From Glandiceps talaboti (Eukaryota > Hemichordata > Enteropneusta > Spengelidae), in assembly GCF_964340395.1 (NCBI RefSeq), contig NC_135562.1, forward strand, positions 17,303,985 to 17,367,984: a stretch of DNA of 64,000 nt, given 5' to 3'. Below the pieces are notes generated by a model, which made no database searches, had not been told where the DNA came from, and was given only the letters and a program-made list of their open reading frames with translations. Shown here piece by piece: positions 10,700 to 20,946 of the stretch. Position 1 is the stretch's first letter, and every line of letters starts with the position of its first letter. The position numbers were made by a program, and so were the translations under genes.

Positions 10700-12977
10700 T
10701 TTACATACCTCTTTCACAGATAAATCCTAATTTATTATAACACTTATTGTCGTTCCATTGACCGCCGTATGACCCTTTGTAAAGACACGCACAGTTTTCT
10801 ATCCCTAAATGGTTGTCCGGTTGGCCAGGTATCCAGTTTGTGTAAGTCATCTATGCATTCAACGTAAAATGAGATGCTACGTCATGAAAAATGAATAACA
10901 TAATAATTTATTTTTAGTTAGTTTCCGAATGAAAATATCTGCTATGATCTGATTGTATTTAGTACATCTTTGCAGTATGTAAAATATTCATCATGATCTT
11001 AATGAAAAAATTGAATTTATTGACACCTCTGTTTGATTTATTTATCTTTGGGTGAATACTTTAGTTTTCAACATCTGTTTGGAGAAGAGAAAACGCCGTT
11101 ACCATATTTATGCCAATATTGTTCTGGTTAGCAACATATTTACATATATGATAATGAACTCATGCCGATAACGTTCTGCTATATGAACACAGTAACTGGG
11201 ATAGCAACATATTTACATATATGTTAATAAAGTCCTACATAACACTTAGTCTACCGCTGTAAAAAAATACCAACAATTCTTTACAGGTACTAATTATCGA
11301 CAATAGGGAAATTGCAATCCAGACTGAGCATGCTCAGATGCAATGGACAATGGGATTATCTGTGGTTATTGTAATACCTTTCTGGAGCTACCGATAAAAT
11401 AAGCCTCCCACAATGGTCAGGGTAACTATGAATTGATTATTTGTGGTTACAGACAATGTAACAGTATTGTTTACCATACCAATTCATCAGTATTTATTAC
11501 CACATTTCCTATGATGCAACATTCAACATGGCGGGTTTGTAAGTTCCCTATTCTGTATTCCCGTTTCCATTCTAACTCAACTTGTCATACTTACTTCTGA
11601 ACCGTCCAACCATCTCCAGGATCCTTCCTCGTTCCTGTCAGACAATCCAATCCAAAGATCGACTCGGCTACCAAACTCTGCAATAGGAGTGGATTTAATA
11701 TTACAACACAAGCAGTATAATTTGCTGTTTAACAAAGTCATTTTAATTTGCCTTTTTTTCAGAGGAGATTATTAAGGTGTAACTAATTCTCTTAGTCTTT
11801 TTTTTTTCAGGTGAGATTGAAAACCATGGTTAGGTAAGTCTTGCGAGTATTCAGTGAAATTTAAAATGTACATTCTGCCAGAACCCGAGTATTCCTAAGT
11901 AGAATACATTCTTGGCACAATGGATGCTTACTAAATAGGGACATAACACAACTGGTGTTAAAAGATATACAAATGAAAAGACATGTGTTATATGCAAGTA
12001 AGACCTTCGTTCGTCAACGGCGTAAAAGTTACCGTAAACTGTTGTTCACGGCTACAGCCGAGTTTTCATTTTCATAAAACTACCTGCATGTACTACCCAC
12101 GTCTTTGGAGTTATTGTATAGTATTGTGTTAAGGGAAGCTTATAAAGTTTTCACTGTAATGAAGATATAGTTTCGGTTACCCAGACTCTCGCAGCTGGGG
12201 TCTGCCTATCTACGTATACGAGACCTCCCCTAAGCGAGAGTTTGGGGAAACCGAATCCCCGCTCGCCGTGCAGGACCTAGATCATAGAGCAGTGTATGTT
12301 GGGGAATACCCCCCCCCCCCCACCACCACCACCACCACACACACACACGTCCAACATTACAGGCTGAACGATTTAGGTACATTTCTCAAGCGACTGATAC
12401 ATCTTAATTACAACGGAAAAGCCTCGTAGGAATTTCTCATGACTTGAAAGAAATGTACGTTGTAACTTCCGGCGCGGGACAGTTTAAATATCGTTTCCCC
12501 AGACTCTCGTCTGGGTGGTCTCGTAGAAGAGCCCCCAGCGGTGAGAGTCTGGGTAACCGAGACAAATAAAGATACTGAACAGATAGACATCAAATTAATG
12601 TTGCAATTGTATAGAAAGGATTTCCTCTTCATTTTTACGACTTTATAAACCACGTCTTCGGATTATTTATATCTCATGTAATACTGACTTCAGTCAATTG
12701 CAAGTGGTGGACCTGTCTCTGTAAATGCGAGTACCTTTCAATGAGCTACCCGTCCATTACACCCAAAAAAACTGTAAACTCGGGTGTGCCACTCAATAAA
12801 AGAACTACTTACCTCTTAGAAATAAATCCACATCGACATCTTTAATCATCGCCAGCTTTCCATTCATTACCTCGCAGACAGTTTCTGCCTCTTCGAAATT
12901 GTATAATTCGTGTTCTTTGATGAAGTAGCATTTATTCTTGACGTAATACCATCCAAAACCGCAGTTGTAATCATATG
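10302..12977 (-). CDS. C-type lectin M2, partial (exons 2-5)
   Basis: Minus-strand exons are 12813-12977, 11595-11677, 10709-10850 and 10302-10315, with GT-AG borders and the same phases as M1 and M3. They encode a complete CTLD: CGFGWYYVKNKCYF, ETVCEVMNGK, EFGSRVDLWIGLSD, QPDN, ENC, QWND, GFICER and the tail EYYK. A valine codon of M1/M3 is isoleucine here (GFICER). As in M1, the region upstream of exon 2 is the (GGAC)n interspersed repeat and no signal-peptide exon is visible. It is therefore annotated as 5'-incomplete, possibly a pseudogene. All four exons are free of stops and splice-site damage, so decay is recent or the gene uses an exon I cannot see. Confidence 0.8.
10421..10699. repeat. 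(CTGT)n microsatellite in last intron of M2
   Basis: CTGT blocks (about 10421-10456, 10547-10564 and 10627-10699) separated by CCTACCCACC-type sequence. They end 9 bases from the M2 exon 4 donor. Confidence 0.95.
12172..12563. repeat. Pair of hairpin repeats framed by an 18-bp inverted repeat
   Basis: TCGGTTACCCAGACTCTC at 12173-12190 has an exact inverted partner at 12541-12558. Each end also forms its own hairpin (12172-12255 and 12493-12563). Unit 3 has the same arrangement at 22451-22843. Unit 1 keeps only the right hairpin, because about 675 bp between CTCTT and CCGGCGCGG is missing there. Confidence 0.7.
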
Positions 12978-12991
12978 CTACAAAATCAAAA

Positions 12992-13243
12992 TTAATGATG
13001 GTTCAATTCGCAAAAAATGGCTGCTAGGCGGCCATATTGGATCGTATCATGAAACAAATTAAGGTGCATATGTATGCAATAGTATGTTGCCCCTGTACCA
13101 AGTTTGAAAAAAATCGGTCCAGGCATCTCCAAGAAACGGCTCCGGGTGGACGGACGGACGGACGGAACACAATCCATAAGTCCCGTCCCAGACTTCGTGC
13201 GGCGGGGACTAAAAATCATATAAAAACACTCTCAAGTTAAATA
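12992..13243. repeat. Interspersed repeat with (GGAC)n, unit 2 copy
   Basis: Almost identical to 2579-2830. It follows directly on M2 exon 2 and is not present in unit 3. Confidence 0.6.
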
Positions 13244-15413
13244 AAACCAGAAATGTGCGCCCTTCTTACAACTGCCGACATCGTAGCATTGTGTGAGGTT
13301 TCGCCTAGCAGAGCCCATGCCTATAATATATCTGAATGGAAATCATTTATGGATCCTAAATTTGATCACCATTGTTAACTTAATGTAGTATGTAGGATAT
13401 ACGTACCATATGTACAACACAATTGCAAATTTGCTGCACGGGGTTGATGATGGGCAACATACAATTCTACATGCTAATCTCTCAAACAGTCTGTGGTTGT
13501 GGATACAAATAATCTGGTATTCCTTGGGGTGGTGGGGAAGCTCGACATCTTTGAGCGCATTTAGGGTACAGTGCCTGTGAAAACATGTGTTGTATTGTAT
13601 TGTATTGTATTGTATTGTATTGTATTGTATTGTATTGTATTGTATTGTGTTGTGTTGTGTTGTGTTGTATTGTATTGTGTTGTGTTGTGTTGTGCATGTC
13701 TGCGTGTGTGCTGGATAGCCTGATAACGGAGAGTATATACCCGTGTGGGGGGGGGGGGGTTACTCCCATTAATCGGGTATACGTATACGTGCCGCTCTTT
13801 GGGGTAGGGTTTTTTGCCCTTTGGTCTAAAATGGGTACTGTCATTTTAGAGCTAATGAGTCTAAAATGGGGTCCCCATTTTCACATTTGTTATGGAATGG
13901 TCTAAAATGGGGTATTGGTTTTGGGTCAAAATTGGTCTAAAATGGGGTCTGGGTTTAGCAGCATTGGTCGCACACCCCTACCAAAGCTAGCCAGGGGTAC
14001 CCCCCCAACCCCCGGACTATATATAACACTCGAGTCGAAGAGAGTAACATGATAAGGTGTCTTCCGGTGGACAAAATAAGGACACCTGATAACACATCTT
14101 TACCTTCAAAGAGGCATCCTGTTTACATATCTGAAAACAATTTAAACTGTTACAGTAAATACAATTAGCGGAAGTATATTTGACCTCATCCGGTCCTTGT
14201 TGTTGACTAGTGGATCGTCACATCAGATTGCCCTGAGGGACGATCGACACAATGCCGTACAAGCTGAACCAATGAACATCGTTCGTTTAGGTCAAGACCC
14301 CTCCCCAAAACGAACGCTCACAAGTGCGACATCAAGCATTTATGTATGATTTAAACTATGATGAAAACTGTAGCGGTCACACCACTATGATCGATGTAAT
14401 GTAAACACATGACTGAACACACATTCAAATACAACCAGAAACTCAGCACTATATCTCACATAGGAGTAAATATTTTTTAAATCAATTTATCAACATGTCA
14501 GTAGTAATTACGAAAGTTGTAATCATTGCTGGAGTGAACGGTTTCCGTCGAAATCTGGTTTAATAGAAGTGCGAAAACGAAGTTCGGCGAAATCGCATTG
14601 ACGCCAGACCCTCTAACTAAACGAACGAAATTCTCTTACTGATGAGCTTGTGTATTTGATTGAAGTACGATGTAATGGGGGTATAAGGGGTCATACGATT
14701 TGTCAATAGAAAAGATGAAAACACGACGCAATCCTCTCAAAGTTCATTTAAATACAATGGTTGGCAACAATTTTGAGCAAATGTTATTCTGCTGGTTTTA
14801 TATATTACATACAGCTAATAATGTATTAAACTCAATCGAATCTGATTTCAACTAGACGGGTAATTTACATGCTATTACTAGATATATATTTAATGTGTAT
14901 GATTTTGTGGTATTTTGAGGTAAATAAACTCACAAGTTAGTTGTGTATTTGTCACTAGCTTCTAATCAATGTACATATCTATATTACACAGTCCATTAAC
15001 CTACTAAAGTATCCGGTGTAAAGTCCAAGTATAATGATTTCCAGTCAATTTGTAACGAATACACATGGTGGCGCAGTAAAGTAGATTTGTACAGTATGCC
15101 TTTTAATAAGTCAATGTTTCTCAAAATAACACCTTGAAATGTCGGTTAAAGTCAGAAGGAAACAGTGAAATGTTTTTTGTTTTTTTTAAGTACCGAATTT
15201 CAGCAATGGAAGGTACTATATTGGTTCAAGTACAAGCTGCGCGTGGTGGGGTTACCATCACTGATGAAGCAAATTTGATTTCTAATCCTGTCGCAGAGGG
15301 CGTAACTCAATCACGAGATTAAAGAAATGTAGGGTCGGTCAGGTCATGAATTATCTCGACTGCCTTACATTAATAATCTGTTATCAATGTTTGTTGTCTA
15401 TCTATTCTATTAT
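13244..15413. other. Divergent intergenic region of unit 2
   Basis: Contains a TTGTA microsatellite (13586-13695), the GGTCTAAAATGGGG array (13822-13949) and AT-rich sequence up to the P2 promoter. No gene recognised on either strand. Confidence 0.6.
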
Positions 15414-15453
15414 ATGCAAATGTTCACATCCTGTAGGTATTCATCTATTTAAG
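15414..15453 (+). promoter_or_regulatory. Putative core promoter of P2 (octamer plus TATA-like)
   Basis: ATGCAAAT (15414-15421) and TATTTAAG (15446-15453) keep the same spacing as in P1 and lie 117 bases before the P2 ATG. Function is inferred from motif and position only. Confidence 0.45.
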
Positions 15454-15570
15454 GGGTACCTCTACGCAAGTCACTCCAAAAGCGATCACACTATCGAAAG
15501 ACAAGCTACCAGTGTCAAATCTCAACGTTTCCCTCGAGCGATTGAAAAACCAAATCATCTTGACCACACC

Positions 15571-18053
15571 ATGTTGAACATGAATCTACTGAAAAATGGG
15601 ATGCGATGTTTTGCTGTCATCGCTTCGTTCTTGGTATATAGCAGTGTTTGTGAACCGAATACAGGAGACTGTGTGACGAGAGAAATCCAGTATCACAATT
15701 ATTATGAAACAGGTTTGTCAAGTCCTCTCTACATGCTCATTAGCTTATGATACATAAGGATATATGAATGTATTGACTAGAAAATATTTGTAAATCAAAA
15801 CTATACTCTCCAATTTTGCAAACAGTTATAATTTTTTATGACTATTAAAGTCTAGCATAAATGTTAACATACAGTAATATGATAATTGAAACTGGTAAAT
15901 TCGAGCAATTAATTTCAAACTATATTTTTTCTAAATATATGCCATGAACGTCACGGTTACCGGTGAAGTTTAAACGTGTTTCAGAAAAAAATCGTGAAAT
16001 ATCAATTTTTAAAACCGTCGTTGCCTTGCTTAACAGATTCATTGGAGTGAATGTTTTATTATTTGTATTATTTAAACTCTTTTTCCAGCCTGTGGTTTTG
16101 GTTGGTATTATTTCAAGAATAAGTGCTACTTCATCAAAGAGTCCGAATTTTACACTTATAATGAGGCAGAAACTCTTTGTCAAGGAATGGATTCACAACT
16201 GGTTACCATTAAAGATGCTGATTTGGACCTGTTCCTTCGAGGTCAGTAATATACATAACCACCCCCCCCCCACACACACACACACACACACACACTCATC
16301 ACTCACTCACTCACTCACAAAGTATCAACATATACCTAAAGACCAGCTTCCTTATAAACCATAGGTGTTAAGACCTTTTCACATTTTGCCTTTAGAAATG
16401 TTAAAAATAATTAATTATATACACTGGATATAATCGTGAATTCCAATTCGTAGACAAGCGTCGCTAACTCCATGGGTCCAATTTTAATTCATTTTTTTTC
16501 TTCAAATTATTAATTTATTCGGTGACCATATTGGATAACGGTAGGGTTTTTGTTTACATGGCCTCCATTTTAAGCAATTACACATTGACCGTTTTATTTT
16601 ATTTTTATGGGCCAAGGGTTCAAACTATTCTTGAACAAGCAAAGTATTTTTTTAATTTCCTTGGTTCATATTTCACTAGCATTTGAGCTACATGTTATAA
16701 ACATTTGATAGAGTATAAATCAAAAGTCTATACTTTCTGTAATAAAATACACTGATGACTCATACTAAAATTTGAATTACAAAAAAATGCATACTAAATT
16801 GGCACCTTGAAGTTATTAAACATGGTTTCTGAAATACATGTAGATATATTACCTACACTGTGTTCCACTGACAGAATTTGGTAACCGCACTTCTCTCTGG
16901 ACTGGACTAACTGATAGAGATGTAGAGGCCGCCTTTCGTTGGGCAGATGACTCAGTGGTAAGTATTATTTTAAAACAATTACTTAAGTTAACTTGATACA
17001 ACTCTTTCAAATATTTAATTTGAACACAGTGTAAATTAAATTCAACTACTCCAAACACGGACTCTGAAAATAAACTAAATGACAAAAAAAAGTTGAGCCA
17101 GTGGAGATAAGTGTTTTAAAGTGGCCATATGGATGAGAGTTTGGTATTTATTTTGGATTTTTATTTTATTAAACAGCTTCACTATGTTTTTCTACGTGAA
17201 AAAATAATGCGAAAGAACATACACCAAGTTCATGTTCGCAACTCAATAAACTACAAAACATTAACCAACGTGTAAAATATTTGTTATTGTACGTACAATA
17301 ACAATTTTTTTTACACTTTTTGCATCTTTTTGCAATGTATTGAGTTATGAACATGGACTTGATATATGCATTATTTTTTCAAGTAGAAAAACATAGTGAA
17401 GCTGTTTAATCAAATAAAAATCCAAAATAAATACCAAATTCTCATCCATATGGCCACTTTAAAAACGGTAAAAGCATAGGACTGTGTCATTGTCACTGAA
17501 AATATGAACGATTCCGAGGTAAAATATGATCATTTCCAGAAAATGAGAAACTGTATTCCTGTTTGTGATATGGACATTTGTAGCATTACAATAAATGTAT
17601 TCATCAGTGACTGATTGAAACAGACATCGTGATAACCACATTGCAGTAATTATCAGATTATCATTATAGCTGATTTTGTAATGACAAGATTTTTACGTCA
17701 ATGATAATAGCTAGAAAAATGACAGTCGCCATGCAAAAACTTAACTCACGGAAACTGGAACCAATTGTTCTAGATAACGTATTCAAACTGGAATGTCCAT
17801 CAGCCAGACAACGGCGCAGGAATAGAAGACTGTGTGCAACTGAGAAGGCAATATGGTGGTAACTGGAATGACCAGCCATGTGAGACAAAGTGTGGCTTTG
17901 TATGTCAGAAAGGTTTGTATATTATGTTCTAAACTACGTATGTATGTATGTATGTATGTATGTATGTATGTATGTATGTATGTATGTATGTCTCATGTCT
18001 GTCTGTCTGTCTGTCTGTCTGCCTGCCTGCCTGCCTGCCTGCATGCATGTATG

Positions 18054-18087
<34 letters not shown>

Positions 18088-18251
18088 TGTATGTATGTAT
18101 GTATGTATGTATGCATGTCTCATGTCTGTCTGTCTGTCTGCCTGCCTGCCTGCCTGCCTGCATGCATGTATGTATGTATGTATGTATGTATGTATGTATG
18201 TATGTATGTATGTATGTATGTATGTACGTACGTACGTACGTACGTACGTAC

Positions 18252-18282
<31 letters not shown>

Positions 18283-18545
18283 TGCGTATGTGCCTGCCTG
18301 CCTACCTGCCTGCATGCATGCATGCATGCATGCATGTATGCATGTATGTATGTATGTATGTATGTATGTATGTATGTATGTATATCTTCCTGCTTGCCTG
18401 TCTGTCCGTCCGTCCGTCCGTCTTGTACTAGCAAACTTTAGGATTAATCAATATTGTCAGCTATATGTTACAATATAATTGGTAATCATTAGAGACAAAC
18501 GATAACACATGTTTCTCTCATTTCTCCACAGACTATTATCAATGA
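15571..18545 (+). CDS. C-type lectin P2, complete
   Basis: Five exons: 15571-15712, 16089-16241, 16875-16957, 17774-17912 and 18532-18545. They join to 531 bases, 176 codons plus stop, with phases 1,1,0,1. Exon 1 gives a signal peptide (core CFAVIASFLVYSSVC) and GDCVTREIQ. The CTLD follows with CGFGWYYFKNKCYF, ETLCQGMDS, LVTIKDADLDLFLRE, LWTGLTD, QPDNG, EDC, NWND and CGFVCQK; the last exon adds DYYQ. QPD with WND predicts Ca2+-dependent galactose-type sugar binding by a secreted protein. An extra Cys three residues before the final one is shared with P1 and P4. It is head-to-head with M2. Intron 2 holds a foldback MITE downstream of exon 3's donor region (17120-17458), and intron 4 the microsatellite. 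Confidence 0.88.
17116..17462. mobile_element. Foldback MITE, 339 bp, TTAA/TA target duplication
   Basis: The element runs 17120-17458 with inverted arms of about 90 bp starting AGTGGCCATATGGATGAGA and ending in the complement. The centre is partly palindromic (TTATTGTACGTACAATAA). TTAA flanks both ends (17116-17119, 17459-17462). Unit 1 has the intact empty site GTTTTAAAAACGG near 7163. Because TA, TTAA and TTTAAA are nested at the site, the superfamily (mariner-like or piggyBac-like) is not settled. No coding capacity. Confidence 0.85.
17938..18425. repeat. Compound (GTAT)n/(GTCT)n/(GCCT)n/(GTAC)n microsatellite in P2 intron 4
   Basis: Tetranucleotide blocks with the same higher-order order as after P1, plus GTAC, GTGC and GTCC blocks. 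It begins 25 bases after the P2 exon 4 donor and ends about 106 bases before the exon 5 acceptor. Confidence 0.95.
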
Positions 18546-19252
18546 TGAAGAACCAATCTTATATGTGATGTTAAAACATGCTGATGATACCACATTGGTA
18601 TAGGCTGACCATTGTCCTGTCATCCTATCAGTCGTTAACATTACGTTTAATCTGTCCTTTTTTATCAGAAAGTACAAATAGGCTCATATTTTCTGAGAAT
18701 AGCTTCACACTTATAGGTAGTCCTGTGAATACAACTTGCTTTTTCCTATCATTTCCTTTCCGATTAATATGTTGAGGGTAAATGAATTGCTTTACTGTAA
18801 TTATTTTTTAGTTTGAACATTTTGGAACTAATTGTTGAACAAACGTTTAATCTATTTTGAGAATAATGTTGGAATCGGTGCATCTCAACTTTTATGTCGA
18901 TGTCATTGGATCTTTAGGTTGGTAGTTTTGATAGCAGAGGTTTATTTCTGACAACAGAGTTTTGACTTTAATATTCGAAATCAAGTACTTACATTTTATT
19001 GATTATCATGTTAATATTAATAAATCATCTCAAATTTTAATATTTTGTAAACGCGTAATTTAACTTTGACGGTAACGTGTATGTGTGCTAGTATGATTGA
19101 TGACAAGTTGATTTTCCATAAATGCACCATTTGGGAGCCTTGAATTAATTGTCAGCTGTGGTGTGAGGATAGGAGTGGGTCTCACAGATGTACACTGGAG
19201 CAGTTGGGTAAGATATTAGGGATAATGATGTTGTGGAGATGTTGAGCTCGCT
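18546..19252. other. 3' flank of P2
   Basis: AT-rich sequence with an AATAAA at 19019-19024 that could serve polyadenylation about 470 bases after the P2 stop. No other gene recognised. Confidence 0.5.
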
Positions 19253-19704
19253 TCCGACGATGTCAGGAGTGTGCCATCATTTGGAGTTGAATTGTGGCTT
19301 TCAGTTTAGTCATTGAGATCCAAACGCAGGTACCCGAATTCAATAATACAGTGCCTTCAAACACATCCACATGGCGGTAGTAGTAGGAAATAACCAATAC
19401 CTTTAAAACTTTCAACATAATGACAGCATATAACTCGCATTCTCATTGGTTTTGGTCAACTTTAAGAGGGGGATAGTCATGTGTTAGAGAAGGAAAATTG
19501 GCGGAGGACTACTTTTTAGCATGACGGAGTCGAGAGAGTGTCACATTTTACGCAACTGCCCGAGCCTGATCTCCCCCCTTGTAATTACTTAAGGCTCCCT
19601 TCGGGCTCTTTGTATAAACACAGTATAACACAATCCATATGATGAACTACCACGTTATGTTTTTGGGGAGTCACTCACTCTATCACGTACAATTGTCTAC
19701 CGGT

Positions 19705-19710
<6 letters not shown>

Positions 19711-19775
<65 letters not shown>

Positions 19776-19869
19776 TGAGTGAAAAAAGAAGGTGACTTGG
19801 TTACTTGTTACATGCGTGGAGTATCGATGTAACGAGTAACCAACTCACCTTCTTTTTTCACTCATTTAT
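19711..19869. repeat. (TA)n plus long hairpin, unit 3 copy
   Basis: TA run at 19711-19773, then a hairpin at 19774-19869 with the left arm GATGAGTGAAAAAAGAAGG and so on, and a right arm complementary over about 41 bases. One G to C change (AACTCACC in place of AAGTCACC) makes a mismatch compared with the unit 2 copy. Confidence 0.8.
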
Positions 19870-20515
19870 CAAGTTCTACATCCGTATCGAGCACTTTACA
19901 CCAGAAGATTTATACCTGAAACCTACGTTTGGATATATATACTTCAGAGAGAGAGAGAGAGAGTGTGTGTGTGTGTGTCTAGTGTGTTTTATTTGGCTGC
20001 TGATATATACTTACTTGTTGCATTATCGTCACGTGATAGATTGTCAACCAATACCACATGATTTGTTCCTCTAGATACAACTATGCTGGGTTTTTGTTCT
20101 GATGTTCACTACAGTATATCGTGTTCTGCATATTTCAATCTCCATCATCCCTTCAAACCCTCTTTTTCAAGTTATTCTTACCCCCAGAAAGCCATCAATC
20201 AGATAAACTGTATTGCATTTGCTGATTATGAATTTGGAATTCTGTTAAAAATTTAACTATACTTTAGACATTTACAAACCAACTTCAGAAATCATCTCTG
20301 ACCATGTTTCACTAATTAAATACAAAGATGTAGACTAAAAGAAAACAATAACTATTCTTTGTTGTAAACATACCATGTGCACATACTGTTTTCTGATGCG
20401 ATCTTTAGTAATTGGTTATTATCTAATTATGGCAAAATAGTTCCAATTGTGTTTATGTATTAACATATAAGGGGGAGATAGTAAAGTTGTATTCTCCAAT
20501 GGAATCTATTCCTCT

Positions 20516-20647
20516 TCATTTGTAGTATTCTGTAAAGTAAAAACACATTTCAATTCAACAACTGATAGTGACAATTCTTCAAAATAATGCCCGATCTGTA
20601 CGTATACATGGTGACAATAGAGTGCTCTGTCTGTCTGTCTGTGTGTG

Positions 20648-20696
<49 letters not shown>

Positions 20697-20833
20697 TTTC
20701 AGTTTATTTTTCTATCTTCGTACCTACCTACCTACCTACCTACCCATCCATTCACTAACCCATCCACTCACCTATTCTTTGTCAGTATGTATGTATGTAT
20801 GTATGTATGTATGTATGTATGTATGTATGTATG

Positions 20834-20867
<34 letters not shown>

Positions 20868-20887
20868 TGTATGTATGTATGTATGTA

Positions 20888-20946
<59 letters not shown>

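Larger units (their letters stand above)
9030..19252. repeat. Tandem segmental duplication, unit 2
   Basis: This is the most complete unit, about 10.2 kb. It contains M2 on the minus strand and P2 on the plus strand in divergent arrangement. It matches unit 1 along its whole length apart from indels. Its junctions are marked by the same block (ending GTTGAGCTCG) just before 9030 and again just before 19253. A 339-bp foldback MITE at 17120-17458 is private to this unit. Confidence 0.92.
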
